From: Rickettsiales bacterium
GTDB lineage: Bacteria > Pseudomonadota > Alphaproteobacteria > Rickettsiales > JANQQO01
Assembly: GCA_028289305.1 (NCBI GenBank)
Contig: JANQQO010000235.1
Span: 1 to 28,106 of the forward strand
Direction of reading: 5' to 3'
DNA length: 28,106 nucleotides
Part shown: in pieces, positions 7,705-15,311 of the stretch
Layout: each line of letters starts with the position of its first letter
How positions within the stretch are numbered: the stretch's first letter is position 1
Program-made: the position numbers and the translations under genes
Notes under the pieces: generated by a model
The model's database searches: none
What the model saw: only the letters and a program-made list of their open reading frames with translations
Told to the model about the DNA's origin: nothing

Positions 7705-8019
7705 TTAGCTTCCTTTCTTCTTAGCCGTTTTTTTTGCAGTTTTTACGCGTGAGGTTGATTTTTTAACCGTGCCTGTTTGAAGCTGTTTTTCCAGCGCTGC
7801 AACGCGTTTTTCCAAATTCTCTTGCGCCTCCCGTGCCGCTACCGCCACGGCCTTTATAGCATCAAATTCTTCCCGGCTTACCATATCCATGCGGGAGAGC
7901 ATTTGCTGCACTTGATTGTGCAAGCGCTGCTCCACCTCACGTTTCATTTCTGCGGCGGTTCCCATGGCGCTACCAGCGATTTTAGCCATGTCATCAAAAA
8001 ACTGCTTATCCGATTGCAT
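7705..8019 (-). CDS. ubiK: Accessory factor UbiK family protein (BMFP/YqiC)
   Basis: A 104-residue helical protein of the BMFP family, known in enterobacteria as UbiK, which assists the aerobic ubiquinone biosynthesis complex; whether it does so here is inferred. The N-terminal half is an amphipathic helix (about 1-40). The central SREEFDAIKAVA and the coiled coil ENLEKRVAALEKQL match the family. A Lys/Thr-rich tail of about 20 residues ends the protein, as in many alphaproteobacterial members. The start is the ATG at 8019, since AGAGGAG lies a few bases upstream; extending to 8085 would run through the promoter. It is the first gene of a ubiK-proC operon, divergent from hldD. Confidence 0.85.
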   Translation of the reverse strand: MQSDKQFFDDMAKIAGSAMGTAAEMKREVEQRLHNQVQQMLSRMDMVSREEFDAIKAVAVAAREAQENLEKRVAALEKQLQTGTVKKSTSRVKTAKKTAKKKGS

Positions 8020-8064
8020 CACACTCCTCTTTAGCTTATTACTATTAGTGAATATGCGTGCCCT

Positions 8065-8093
8065 ACTATACAGCGCAAATCCCACAATGAAAA
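8065..8093 (-). promoter_or_regulatory. Sigma-70 promoter of ubiK-proC
   Basis: On the minus strand TTTTCA (8088-8093), a 17-base spacer and TATAGT (8065-8070) match the -35 and -10 consensus at 4/6 and 5/6. The position gives a leader of about 40 bases before the ubiK ATG. It lies in the 90-base divergent gap with hldD. Confidence 0.5.
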
Positions 8094-8109
8094 CAATGGA
8101 TGTTGTTCG

Positions 8110-9099
8110 ATGATCGTAATTACTGGTGGTGCCGGCTTTATTGGGTCTAATCTTGTGGCATCACTATTGAATGATGGTTATCACGATATCGTGATTTGTG
8201 ACCATTTTGGCAGTGATGATAAATGGCGCAACCTATCTAAGCACGAATTCTCCAAAGTGGTGCCTCCGGAAGAATTGCTGACATATCTAGAGCAGTATAA
8301 AGATGAGGTGGAAATCGTTTATCACCTTGGTGCTATTTCTTCCACCACTGAGACAGATGTGGACCGTATCTTGGGGATTAACTTCACTTTTTCCGTAGAG
8401 TTGTGGAAGTGGTGTACGGCCAATGGTGCGCGTTTTATCTATGCCTCGTCTGCAGCTACTTATGGCGATGGCTTGCAAGGCTTTGATGATAGCGACGATG
8501 TGGATTATATCGCCTCACTCCGGCCTATGAACCCATATGGGTGGAGCAAGAATCTGTTTGACCTGCGCGCAGCGCGCAAAAAACAGCAGCAGGCTGCTGT
8601 GCCGCCGCAATGGGCAGGCCTTAAGTTTTTCAACGCTTACGGCCCCAACGAATACCACAAAGGTGAGCAGATGAGTGTGTTACGCCAGATTTTCCCGCAT
8701 GCGGAGAAAAATCGTCCGGTGCGCCTCTTCAAATCCCAGAATGGTGAATATAAAGATGGCGAACAGAAGCGCGATTTCATCTATGTTAAAGATTGCTGCG
8801 ATGTCATGGTGTGGCTGTATAAAAATCCTAATGTAAGCGGCATTTTTAACGTAGGCACGGGCGGTGCCCGCACCTTTAACGACCTTGCTGCTGCACTGTT
8901 TGAGAGTTTGGGCCATTCTGAACCGCGCATTGATTACATCGATATGCCGGTAGAGATTGTGGACAAATACCAATATGTCACCGAAGCGAATATGGATAAG
9001 CTGCGTGCCGCTGGGTACGATAAGCCATCTACTTCCTTGGAGGATGGGGTGGAAGATTATATCAAGCACTATCTGAACACCGACGACCCTTACCGCTAG
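8110..9099 (+). CDS. hldD: ADP-L-glycero-D-manno-heptose 6-epimerase
   Basis: This enzyme converts ADP-D-glycero-D-manno-heptose to the L-glycero form used in the lipopolysaccharide inner core. The 329-residue length is right for the short-chain-dehydrogenase-type epimerase. The NAD(P)-binding loop GGAGFIGSN is at 6-14. The catalytic region has SSAATYGDG (113-121) and the Tyr143-x3-Lys147 pair in NPYGWSKN. NAYGPNEYHKG and RDFIYVKDCCDV are further family signatures. The ribosome binding site is weak (GGATG). It leads the hldD-lgt-methyltransferase-pgeF run; lgt begins 8 bases after its stop. Together with lpxB and lpxI further on, it shows a full lipopolysaccharide-bearing outer membrane. Confidence 0.96.
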   Translation: MIVITGGAGFIGSNLVASLLNDGYHDIVICDHFGSDDKWRNLSKHEFSKVVPPEELLTYLEQYKDEVEIVYHLGAISSTTETDVDRILGINFTFSVELWKWCTANGARFIYASSAATYGDGLQGFDDSDDVDYIASLRPMNPYGWSKNLFDLRAARKKQQQAAVPPQWAGLKFFNAYGPNEYHKGEQMSVLRQIFPHAEKNRPVRLFKSQNGEYKDGEQKRDFIYVKDCCDVMVWLYKNPNVSGIFNVGTGGARTFNDLAAALFESLGHSEPRIDYIDMPVEIVDKYQYVTEANMDKLRAAGYDKPSTSLEDGVEDYIKHYLNTDDPYR

Positions 9100-9107
9100 G
9101 TGCTTTC

Positions 9108-9926
9108 ATGCTCACCACATTTGCCCTTCCTTCTCTTGCTATCGCCTTTCCAAACATAGACCCCATTCTGCTAGAAATCGGGCCTTTTTCTGTGAGATGG
9201 TATTCGCTCAGCTATGTGGCGGGCATTCTGCTTGGTTGGTGGTATCTGCATAAGCTAAACGCGTTTGAGCCACCGGCGCTCTCGCAAAAAGCGCTGGATG
9301 ACATTATGATCTGGGCCATTTTTGGCGTGATTCTTGGCGGCAGGCTTGGCTATGTGGCGTTTTATAATCTGGAGTATTTTCTGGCGCATCCCAATGAGAT
9401 TATTCAGGTCTGGAAAGGCGGGATGTCATTCCATGGTGGCTTGATCGGCGTTATTCTGGCGATCTATCTCATGTGTCTGCGCAATAAGATTGCATTCTGG
9501 CCGGTGATGGATCGCGTTGCCTGTGTCACGCCTATAGGTCTATTCCTCGGCCGCGTTGCGAATTTCATCAATGGCGAACTATATGGCCGGGTCACAGACA
9601 TGCCCTGGGGCATGATTTTTCCCGGCGACCCGTTTGCACGCCATCCGAGCCAGCTCTATGAGGCGGTGTTAGAGGGGCTTGTTCTATTCATTATTCTTTC
9701 CATTGCTGTCAGAAAATCGTCCATACGCTTGAAACCGGCCATGCTTTCTGGCATCTTCCTGATCGGATATGGCGTTGCGCGCAGTACGGCTGAAATATTC
9801 CGTGAGCCAGATGCGCATCTGGGCTTTATCATTGGTGAACTCACAATGGGGCAGGTTTTATGCATTCCCATGATTCTTCTTGGCGTCGTATTGATGCTGT
9901 ACAGTCGGATGCGCCATCGCGCGTGA
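9108..9926 (+). CDS. lgt: Prolipoprotein diacylglyceryl transferase
   Basis: The inner-membrane enzyme that attaches diacylglycerol from phosphatidylglycerol to the lipobox cysteine of prolipoproteins. It has 272 residues and about seven membrane helices. The Lgt signature GRVANFINGELYGR is at 148-161, the conserved HGG motif at 109-111, and HPSQLYEA at 179-186 is another fixed family block. The N-terminal FSVRWYSLSYVAGILLGW also matches. AGGTG lies 5 bases upstream of the ATG. Its stop overlaps the next gene's start by four bases (GTGA), so the downstream methyltransferase is probably translationally coupled. Confidence 0.97.
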   Translation: MLTTFALPSLAIAFPNIDPILLEIGPFSVRWYSLSYVAGILLGWWYLHKLNAFEPPALSQKALDDIMIWAIFGVILGGRLGYVAFYNLEYFLAHPNEIIQVWKGGMSFHGGLIGVILAIYLMCLRNKIAFWPVMDRVACVTPIGLFLGRVANFINGELYGRVTDMPWGMIFPGDPFARHPSQLYEAVLEGLVLFIILSIAVRKSSIRLKPAMLSGIFLIGYGVARSTAEIFREPDAHLGFIIGELTMGQVLCIPMILLGVVLMLYSRMRHRA

Positions 9927-10981
9927 GTATCGCTGCGGCTTTAAAGGAACAGATCGCCGATACAGGCCCGTTGACTATCGCAGCGTTTATGGAGCGCTGT
10001 AATGCACATTACTATGCGGAAAACACGCCCTTTGGTACAGAAGGAGATTTCATCACCGCGCCAGAAATCAGCCAGGTCTTTGGCGAGCTGATCGGCATTT
10101 GGTGTGTGCAGCAATGGCAGGCGCTGGGCGTCCCATCTGCGCTCCATCTCGTGGAGTGTGGGCCTGGGCGCGGCACCTTGATGCACGATCTGCTGCGCGG
10201 TACGCAGCACATACAAGGCTTTCACCAAAGCCTCACCATCCATCTGGTGGAAAACAGTCCTACGCTGCAAGAACAACAGCGCACGCTGTTGCAGGGTACT
10301 GACATACCGATCCAGTGGCACGATAGCATTGATTCCATTCCGCCTGGCCCGGCACTTGTTGTGGCCAATGAGTTTTTTGATGCACTGCCCACGCACCAGT
10401 TCCAATACACCCAAGACAGATGGCAGGAGCGCTGTCTGACCTATGAAGAGGGCCAGTTCTGTTTTACCCTATCACTGCCCTCTATCTCTATTCCGGAGGA
10501 TCTTCCGCCGGTAGAGGAGGGCGCTATTCTCGAGATAAGTCCCGCGCGGGAAGCGGTGATGCAGCGCTGCGCCCACCATCTGGCTGAACACGGCGGGGCA
10601 TCGCTCATCATTGATTATGGGTATACCGCACCACCTCTTGCCGACACGCTGCAGGCGGTGTGCCAGCATCGCTATCACCCTGTGCTAGAGGCGCCAGGGG
10701 CAGCAGATCTTACCACGCATGTTGATTTTACCGCGCTTAAAAACGCGGCAGAGCAGGCGGGTTGCCGTGCCTGTGGCCCCATCACCCAGGCGGATTTCCT
10801 AACCCAGATGGGTATTGAGCTACGCATGCAGCAGCTTGTGCAACAGGCCTCTCCTCAACAGAAACAGATGCTTACTGGCGCGCTTAAGCGCCTCACGCAT
10901 CCAGAGCAGATGGGTACGCTTTTCCGCTGCCTTGCCATCACCCACATGGATATGCCCGCACCTTATGCCTTCACCGAATAA
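9923..10981 (+). CDS. Class I SAM-dependent methyltransferase, MidA/NDUFAF7 family
   Basis: A 352-residue methyltransferase of the family that includes mitochondrial NDUFAF7/MidA, an arginine methyltransferase needed for respiratory complex I assembly. The bacterial members' substrate is generally not established. I chose the GTG at 9923, which overlaps the lgt stop as GTGA and gives an N-terminus matching the family (TGPLTIAAFM, then GDFITAPEISQVFGE at 41-55). The next ATG upstream (9860) would overlap lgt by 67 bases. The SAM-binding motif GPGRGTL is at 80-86 and the family block NEFFDALP at 149-156. The 3' end overlaps the pgeF start by 17 bases. The lgt-methyltransferase-pgeF order is, as far as I recall, common in alphaproteobacteria. 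Confidence 0.9.
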   Translation: MSIAAALKEQIADTGPLTIAAFMERCNAHYYAENTPFGTEGDFITAPEISQVFGELIGIWCVQQWQALGVPSALHLVECGPGRGTLMHDLLRGTQHIQGFHQSLTIHLVENSPTLQEQQRTLLQGTDIPIQWHDSIDSIPPGPALVVANEFFDALPTHQFQYTQDRWQERCLTYEEGQFCFTLSLPSISIPEDLPPVEEGAILEISPAREAVMQRCAHHLAEHGGASLIIDYGYTAPPLADTLQAVCQHRYHPVLEAPGAADLTTHVDFTALKNAAEQAGCRACGPITQADFLTQMGIELRMQQLVQQASPQQKQMLTGALKRLTHPEQMGTLFRCLAITHMDMPAPYAFTE

Positions 10982-11753
10982 ATATAGCTGCGCTGTGCTG
11001 GAGGCGCTGCCCACAGTCGCGCATGGTTTTTTCGGCCGCCAGGGTGGGGTGAGCAGCGGCATCTATGATTCGCTTAACTGCGCCCTTGGCTCCGATGATG
11101 CGCCAGAAAACATCGCGCAGAATCGTGAGCGCGTGCTGCAGGCGCTGTGCAATGGCGCAAAAGCAGAGTTACGCACGCTCTATCAATGCCACAGCGCAGA
11201 GATTGTCACCCTCACCGATGCGGCCACACCCACGCACACCACCCAAGCGGATGCACTGGTCACCACGCTGCCGCATCTCGCCCTTGGCATTTTGACGGCT
11301 GATTGCGCGCCGATACTCCTTGCTGATACGAATAATTCTGTGATTGCCGCCGCGCATGCGGGGTGGAAGGGCGCGTTTTCTGGCGTGATTGAGAACACGA
11401 TTGCTGCCATGCAGCGCCTTGGCGCTGCGCCAGAAACGCTGATCGCCTGCATCGGCCCGTGCATCCACCAGGCATCGTATGAAGTCGGTGAAGAATTCCG
11501 CACACGGTTCTTAGAGCAACATCCTGAGAACGCACAATATTTCATTCCTGGCGAAGGGGGGAAGTGGTATTACGACCTGCCGAGCTATATTGCCGTGCGT
11601 CTTGTGGCGGCCGGCCTCACCCAGGTGCACCAAATCGCCCACGATACGCAAGCCAATGAAGCAGATTTCTTCAGCTATCGCCGCAGCACCCTGCGCGATG
11701 AACCTGATTACGGCCGCCAGCTCTCGGTGATTATGTTGGAAAATAGCAGCTAA
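10965..11753 (+). CDS. pgeF: Peptidoglycan editing factor PgeF (multicopper-like laccase fold)
   Basis: A 262-residue protein of the YfiH/PgeF family (also annotated as polyphenol oxidase or purine nucleoside phosphorylase). In E. coli it removes wrongly incorporated L-serine-containing muropeptide precursors. The metal-ligand set is complete: His76 in QCHS, Cys114 in TADC and His131 in HAGWKG. ACIGPCI (161-167) and the N-terminal HGFFGRQGGVSSG are further signatures, and the C-terminal FFSYRR is typical. The start at 10965 was chosen because the N-terminus then reads as in the family; the open frame extends upstream only inside the methyltransferase gene. The 17-base overlap points to translational coupling. 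Confidence 0.93.
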   Translation: MPSPNKYSCAVLEALPTVAHGFFGRQGGVSSGIYDSLNCALGSDDAPENIAQNRERVLQALCNGAKAELRTLYQCHSAEIVTLTDAATPTHTTQADALVTTLPHLALGILTADCAPILLADTNNSVIAAAHAGWKGAFSGVIENTIAAMQRLGAAPETLIACIGPCIHQASYEVGEEFRTRFLEQHPENAQYFIPGEGGKWYYDLPSYIAVRLVAAGLTQVHQIAHDTQANEADFFSYRRSTLRDEPDYGRQLSVIMLENSS

Positions 11754-11780
11754 CCCCCACACATCCACGCTTTCCGGTTA

Positions 11781-11794
11781 AGGCAAGCTTGCCT
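11781..11794. repeat. 14-base perfect palindrome after pgeF
   Basis: AGGCAAGCTTGCCT is its own reverse complement; two further TT/AA pairs flank it after one mismatch. It lies 28 bases after the pgeF stop codon. No T-tract follows on either strand, so a standard terminator is unlikely; a dimeric-regulator site or a weak pgeF 3' stem are both possible. Confidence 0.5.
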
Positions 11795-11915
11795 AAAATC
11801 GCAAAATCGTGCGTTATACCTAAGGAATTTGCTGCTGAAGAGGACTTTATCCTAGCAGAATTTTACATCAAAGTAAAGTACAACGCGATTCCCCGTAAAA
11901 TAAATATTTTAGCCG

Positions 11916-11945
11916 TTGACGGCACAAGCGTGGTTCTGTTATAGA
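11916..11945 (+). promoter_or_regulatory. Candidate promoter of the PAS-GGDEF gene
   Basis: TTGACG (11916-11921, 5/6 match), an 18-base spacer and TATAGA (11940-11945, 4/6 match). Transcription from here gives a leader of about 120 bases before the GTG start at 12075. Confidence 0.4.
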
Positions 11946-11994
11946 GCAAAGATGTGGTGTATGTAGTATGCCTGGTATATGAAAACAACAAGAT

Positions 11995-12020
11995 ATTGTG
12001 GTTTTATAGATTGTGGTTTT
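11995..12020 (+). repeat. Direct repeat ATTGTGGTTTT x2 in the diguanylate cyclase leader
   Basis: ATTGTGGTTTT occurs at 11995-12005 and 12010-12020, a 15-base period. The shared TGGTTTT is complementary to AAAACCA at 12050-12056, which lies just upstream of the ribosome binding site. The repeats could be regulator sites or alternative pairing arms in the mRNA. Confidence 0.45.
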
Positions 12021-12060
12021 CATCGTGCTACGCTCCCAGGCAGTTCGCAAAAACCAACAT

Positions 12061-12066
12061 AAGGAG
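12061..12066 (+). promoter_or_regulatory. Ribosome binding site fixing a GTG start
   Basis: AAGGAG, 8 bases before GTG 12075. The first in-frame ATG (12165) has no such site, so this decides the start of the PAS-GGDEF protein. Confidence 0.75.
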
Positions 12067-12074
12067 ATGGCATA

Positions 12075-13145
12075 GTGACTAAGGTAAAGTTTCCGACGAA
12101 ACGTCCAGGTAGGGCGGCCGCTATTCCGAGTCACCTACCGAGTAAACCCTCAAGTAAAGTAAAAATGGCGAAGAAGTTCACGCCGCTTTCCCAGCAGGTG
12201 GAAGAGCTGAAATCCGAGGTGGAACTGCTTACTTCCTATTCTTCGGATACGATCTATCGCTTGCGATTTGATACGATGGCGTATGATTATATCAGCCCTT
12301 CCGTTGCTAAGTTGCTCGGTTTCTCTGCGAAGGAGATGCGTGCGATCAATTTCCGCTCGCTGATTTTGGAAACCCGTATGGTCACCAGCGGCATGCGCAG
12401 CCTGAAATCCTTCGATGATTTAGAGCAGAAGCGCAAAGCCGGTGATGTCAGCAAGTGGCAGGCTGATTATCTGATGCGCACCAAGGATGGACGCAAGATT
12501 TGGGTATCTGACGTATCTTACCCTTGGTTTGATATGCATGGGAACATTGTCGGCTCTGTAGGCTCGCTGCGCGATATCACCGAGCGCGTAGTAGCCGAAG
12601 ACGAGGTGCGTGAGGAGCTTTCCAAAATCGCTAATACCGATGCGCTAACAGGGCTCACCAATCGCCGCGCGTTTTTTGATGAGCTGGAGCGCGAGATTCG
12701 CCGCGTGCAGCGCACCAATATGGATGTATCGATGCTATTGCTCGATATCGACCACTTTAAAGGCATCAACGATAGCTATGGCCATGATATTGGCGACCGG
12801 GTGCTGGTGGAAGTGGGGCAGATTATCCTCTCCTGCTTGCGGGAAACGGATATGGCATCGCGCATTGGCGGTGAGGAATTCGCCGTGCTGCTGCCCGATA
12901 CGCCGGCAGATGGCGCCTATTGGGTGGCGGAGCGCATTCGTATGCAGGTGATGAAGCATGATTTCCAATCTGGCAGTGATGCTAAGCCCGTGTCATGCAC
13001 CGTGTCAATTGGCGTGTCTTCTGCAGCGATGGGCGATGAGATTGATGCGTCAGGCCTCTATAAAGTTGCCGATACCCGGCTCTATATTGCCAAAAACACC
13101 GGGCGCAATCAGGTTTCCGTCGACGAAATCCTACACACGCACTAA
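12075..13145 (+). CDS. PAS-GGDEF diguanylate cyclase
   Basis: A 356-residue soluble protein that should make cyclic-di-GMP from two GTP. The start is GTG, fixed by AAGGAG 8 bases upstream. A basic, Pro/Ser-rich N-terminus (1-30) and a short coiled coil (about 37-55) precede a PAS sensor domain with C-terminal PAC block (about 56-175, ending GSLRDITERV). The GGDEF domain (about 185-350) has TDALTGLTNRRAF, DIDHFKGIND and the active-site motif GGEEF (265-269). The inhibitory-site motif RETD (256-259) lies five residues before it, so product inhibition is expected. No membrane helices are present. It is convergent with flhA, with 8 bases between the stops, and probably links a sensed signal to the motility system. 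Confidence 0.93.
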   Translation: MTKVKFPTKRPGRAAAIPSHLPSKPSSKVKMAKKFTPLSQQVEELKSEVELLTSYSSDTIYRLRFDTMAYDYISPSVAKLLGFSAKEMRAINFRSLILETRMVTSGMRSLKSFDDLEQKRKAGDVSKWQADYLMRTKDGRKIWVSDVSYPWFDMHGNIVGSVGSLRDITERVVAEDEVREELSKIANTDALTGLTNRRAFFDELEREIRRVQRTNMDVSMLLLDIDHFKGINDSYGHDIGDRVLVEVGQIILSCLRETDMASRIGGEEFAVLLPDTPADGAYWVAERIRMQVMKHDFQSGSDAKPVSCTVSIGVSSAAMGDEIDASGLYKVADTRLYIAKNTGRNQVSVDEILHTH

Positions 13146-13153
13146 ATTTTTTC

Positions 13154-15298
13154 TTAAACCTGTCCTAAATTGCGCAGTTTGACCTTAGGGTGGATTTCAT
13201 TTTGCGACATCACCACCGTGGCGGGGCGGAAGCGCTCAACAATCGCACGCACATAGGGGCGGACGATCGGGCTGGTGAGCAACACCGGCGACTCACCCTT
13301 CACCGCGTGCTCTTCAAACACTTCACGCACGCGCTGAATAAAGTCCTGCAACTTAGTGGGCTGCATGGCGAGTTGCTTCTCTTCGCCATCTCCTACCAGG
13401 CTTTCAGCAAAGCTTTGCTCCCATTCCGGTGAGAGCGAAACGAGTGTGATCAGCCCCTCATCATTCGCCTGCGCGTAGCTAATCTGGCGGTTCATGCGGC
13501 TGCGCACATGCTCGCTCATCAGGGTGAGGTTATTGGTGGAGCGGCTGCTTTCTGCCAGCGCTTCGATAATCGTCGGTAGATCACGTATCGATACATGCTC
13601 CGCCAGCAGATTCTGCAGCACGCGTTGTAGCGTTGTCACCGACACTTGTGATGGAACCGTATCCTCCAGCAGTTTTTTATGCTGCTCACCGAGTTTATCC
13701 AGCAAGCTCTGTGTTTCTGAATAAGAAAGCAGCTCAGAGATATTTTCCTTAATGATTTCGGTGAGATGCGTGGTGATCACCGTGGGCGGATCCACCACAG
13801 TATAATTTTTAAACAGTGCTTCCTCGCGCGCCGTTTCTGCTACCCATTTTGCTGCTAGGCCAAAGGTCGGTTCGGTCGTATCCTCGCCCGGCAGGGAAAT
13901 CGCCCCGCCTTTCGGATCCATCACCAGCAGCATATCCGGCCGCACTTCACCACGGCCGCATTCAATATCCTTCACCTTTAATAGATAGGTATTCGCCGGC
14001 AGCTGCATATTATCTTGAATGCGCACAGACGGCATCACAAAGCCCAAATCTTTCGCTAATTGTTTGCGCAGTGCCTTAATTTGGTCGGTAAGGCGGTGGC
14101 CTTTTTGGTAATTAATCAGCGGCAATAGCCCATAGCCCAGCTCCAGCTTCAAACTATCGATCTCCAATGTCTTATCGATTGGCTCCTCGCCTTCTGCTTT
14201 TTCTGCCTCCTCACCCTCCAAGGCTTGCTGCTGCTCTTGCACCGCATCAAGCTCTTTTTTCTGCGCCTTGTAGAGCATCCAGCTGATACCTCCAGTGACA
14301 GCAGAAAGTGCGAGGAAGGGCGCGGCAGGCAGGGCAGGCATCAGTCCCATGAAGAATAATAACCCGCTGGTAACCCCCATGGTTTGCGGGAAGCGTCCGA
14401 TTTGCCCAAAAATCGCCTTATCCGTTGCACCCAGAATGCCGGATTTACTCACCAGCAAACCAGCAGAGGTGGAGACAACCAGCGCAGGAATTTGTGATAC
14501 CAGCCCGTCGCCCACTGTCAGCAAAGTGTAGGTCTCTAGCGCCTGCGAAAACGTTAGATCGCGCTGTACCACGCCAATAATGATGCCAGCAACAAAGTTC
14601 ACAAAGGTGATGAGCAGTCCGGCAATCGCATCGCCGCGCACGAACTTGCTCGCACCATCCATGGCGCCGAAGAAGGAGTTTTCTTCCTCTAATTCTTTGC
14701 GCCGCGCTTTAGCGGTGTCTTCATCAATCAGCCCCGCAGAAAGATCCGCATCAATCGCCATTTGTTTACCAGGCATGGCGTCTAAGTTAAAACGGGCGGA
14801 GACTTCAGCGATACGCCCAGAACCCTTGGTGATCACCACAAAATTAATGATGGTGAGGATCAGGAAGATAATCGCGCCAATCATCACCGAGCCGCCCATC
14901 ACAAAACTACCAAAGGCTTCAATCACATGCCCGGCAGCATCAGTTCCCGTGTGGCCCTCCGCTAGGATGAGGCGCGTGGAAGCAATATTTAGCGAAAGAC
15001 GCAAAATTGCCGCAATTAGCAAGATGGTGGGGAAGGAGTTAAAATCCAACGAGCGTCGGATAAATAGCACATTCATCAGAATCAATACCGAGAAGGTGAT
15101 AGAGATGCTGAGCAGCAAATCCAATAACCCGGTCGGTACTGGGAATAGCAATACGGCCAAAATGGCCAACACGCCCAGAGCAAAAACAATATCGGTATGC
15201 CCGCTTAACGCGGTCAGCTTGCCCGTAAGCCAAGAAACGGAGCTTCCTCCCTCATTGGCAGCGGCAGGTGTTGGTGCTTGAGCGGCTTCCTCTGCCAT
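13154..15298 (-). CDS. flhA: Flagellar biosynthesis protein FlhA (export gate)
   Basis: The large inner-membrane subunit of the flagellar type III export gate, which uses the proton motive force and presents a cytoplasmic docking ring for export substrates and chaperones. At 714 residues it is full length. About eight membrane helices occupy residues 38-330, and the family signature RLSLNIASTR is at 100-109. A charged linker (about 335-385, rich in Glu and Lys) leads to the cytoplasmic domain. The N-terminus has a soluble Ala-rich extension of about 25 residues. It is the last gene of the flagellar operon here, 13 bases after flbD; flhB is not in the window. Confidence 0.98.
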   Translation of the reverse strand: MAEEAAQAPTPAAANEGGSSVSWLTGKLTALSGHTDIVFALGVLAILAVLLFPVPTGLLDLLLSISITFSVLILMNVLFIRRSLDFNSFPTILLIAAILRLSLNIASTRLILAEGHTGTDAAGHVIEAFGSFVMGGSVMIGAIIFLILTIINFVVITKGSGRIAEVSARFNLDAMPGKQMAIDADLSAGLIDEDTAKARRKELEEENSFFGAMDGASKFVRGDAIAGLLITFVNFVAGIIIGVVQRDLTFSQALETYTLLTVGDGLVSQIPALVVSTSAGLLVSKSGILGATDKAIFGQIGRFPQTMGVTSGLLFFMGLMPALPAAPFLALSAVTGGISWMLYKAQKKELDAVQEQQQALEGEEAEKAEGEEPIDKTLEIDSLKLELGYGLLPLINYQKGHRLTDQIKALRKQLAKDLGFVMPSVRIQDNMQLPANTYLLKVKDIECGRGEVRPDMLLVMDPKGGAISLPGEDTTEPTFGLAAKWVAETAREEALFKNYTVVDPPTVITTHLTEIIKENISELLSYSETQSLLDKLGEQHKKLLEDTVPSQVSVTTLQRVLQNLLAEHVSIRDLPTIIEALAESSRSTNNLTLMSEHVRSRMNRQISYAQANDEGLITLVSLSPEWEQSFAESLVGDGEEKQLAMQPTKLQDFIQRVREVFEEHAVKGESPVLLTSPIVRPYVRAIVERFRPATVVMSQNEIHPKVKLRNLGQV

Positions 15299-15311
15299 GG
15301 CTTACCTCATA

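Larger units (their letters stand above)
11754..12060. other. Non-coding region between pgeF and the PAS-GGDEF gene
   Basis: About 300 bases, more AT-rich than its neighbours, with no convincing gene on either strand. It holds a 14-base perfect palindrome (11781-11794), an AT-rich inverted repeat TAAAAT-AAAT-ATTTTA just upstream of a candidate promoter (11916-11945), and two copies of ATTGTGGTTTT in the leader (11995-12020). No tRNA or rRNA was seen, and I did not recognise a known riboswitch class. Confidence 0.6.

Noticed and set aside
11868..12134. 88-codon minus-strand open frame between pgeF and the diguanylate cyclase gene
   Set aside because: Rich in Cys, His and Arg with no domain, no ribosome binding site, and it overlaps the start of the well-supported plus-strand gene.
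14580..15281. Long plus-strand open frame (233 codons) opposite flhA
   Set aside because: It is the antisense shadow of flhA membrane segments, as shown by its Ser/Ile/Met-rich repetitive composition; flhA is certain on the minus strand.
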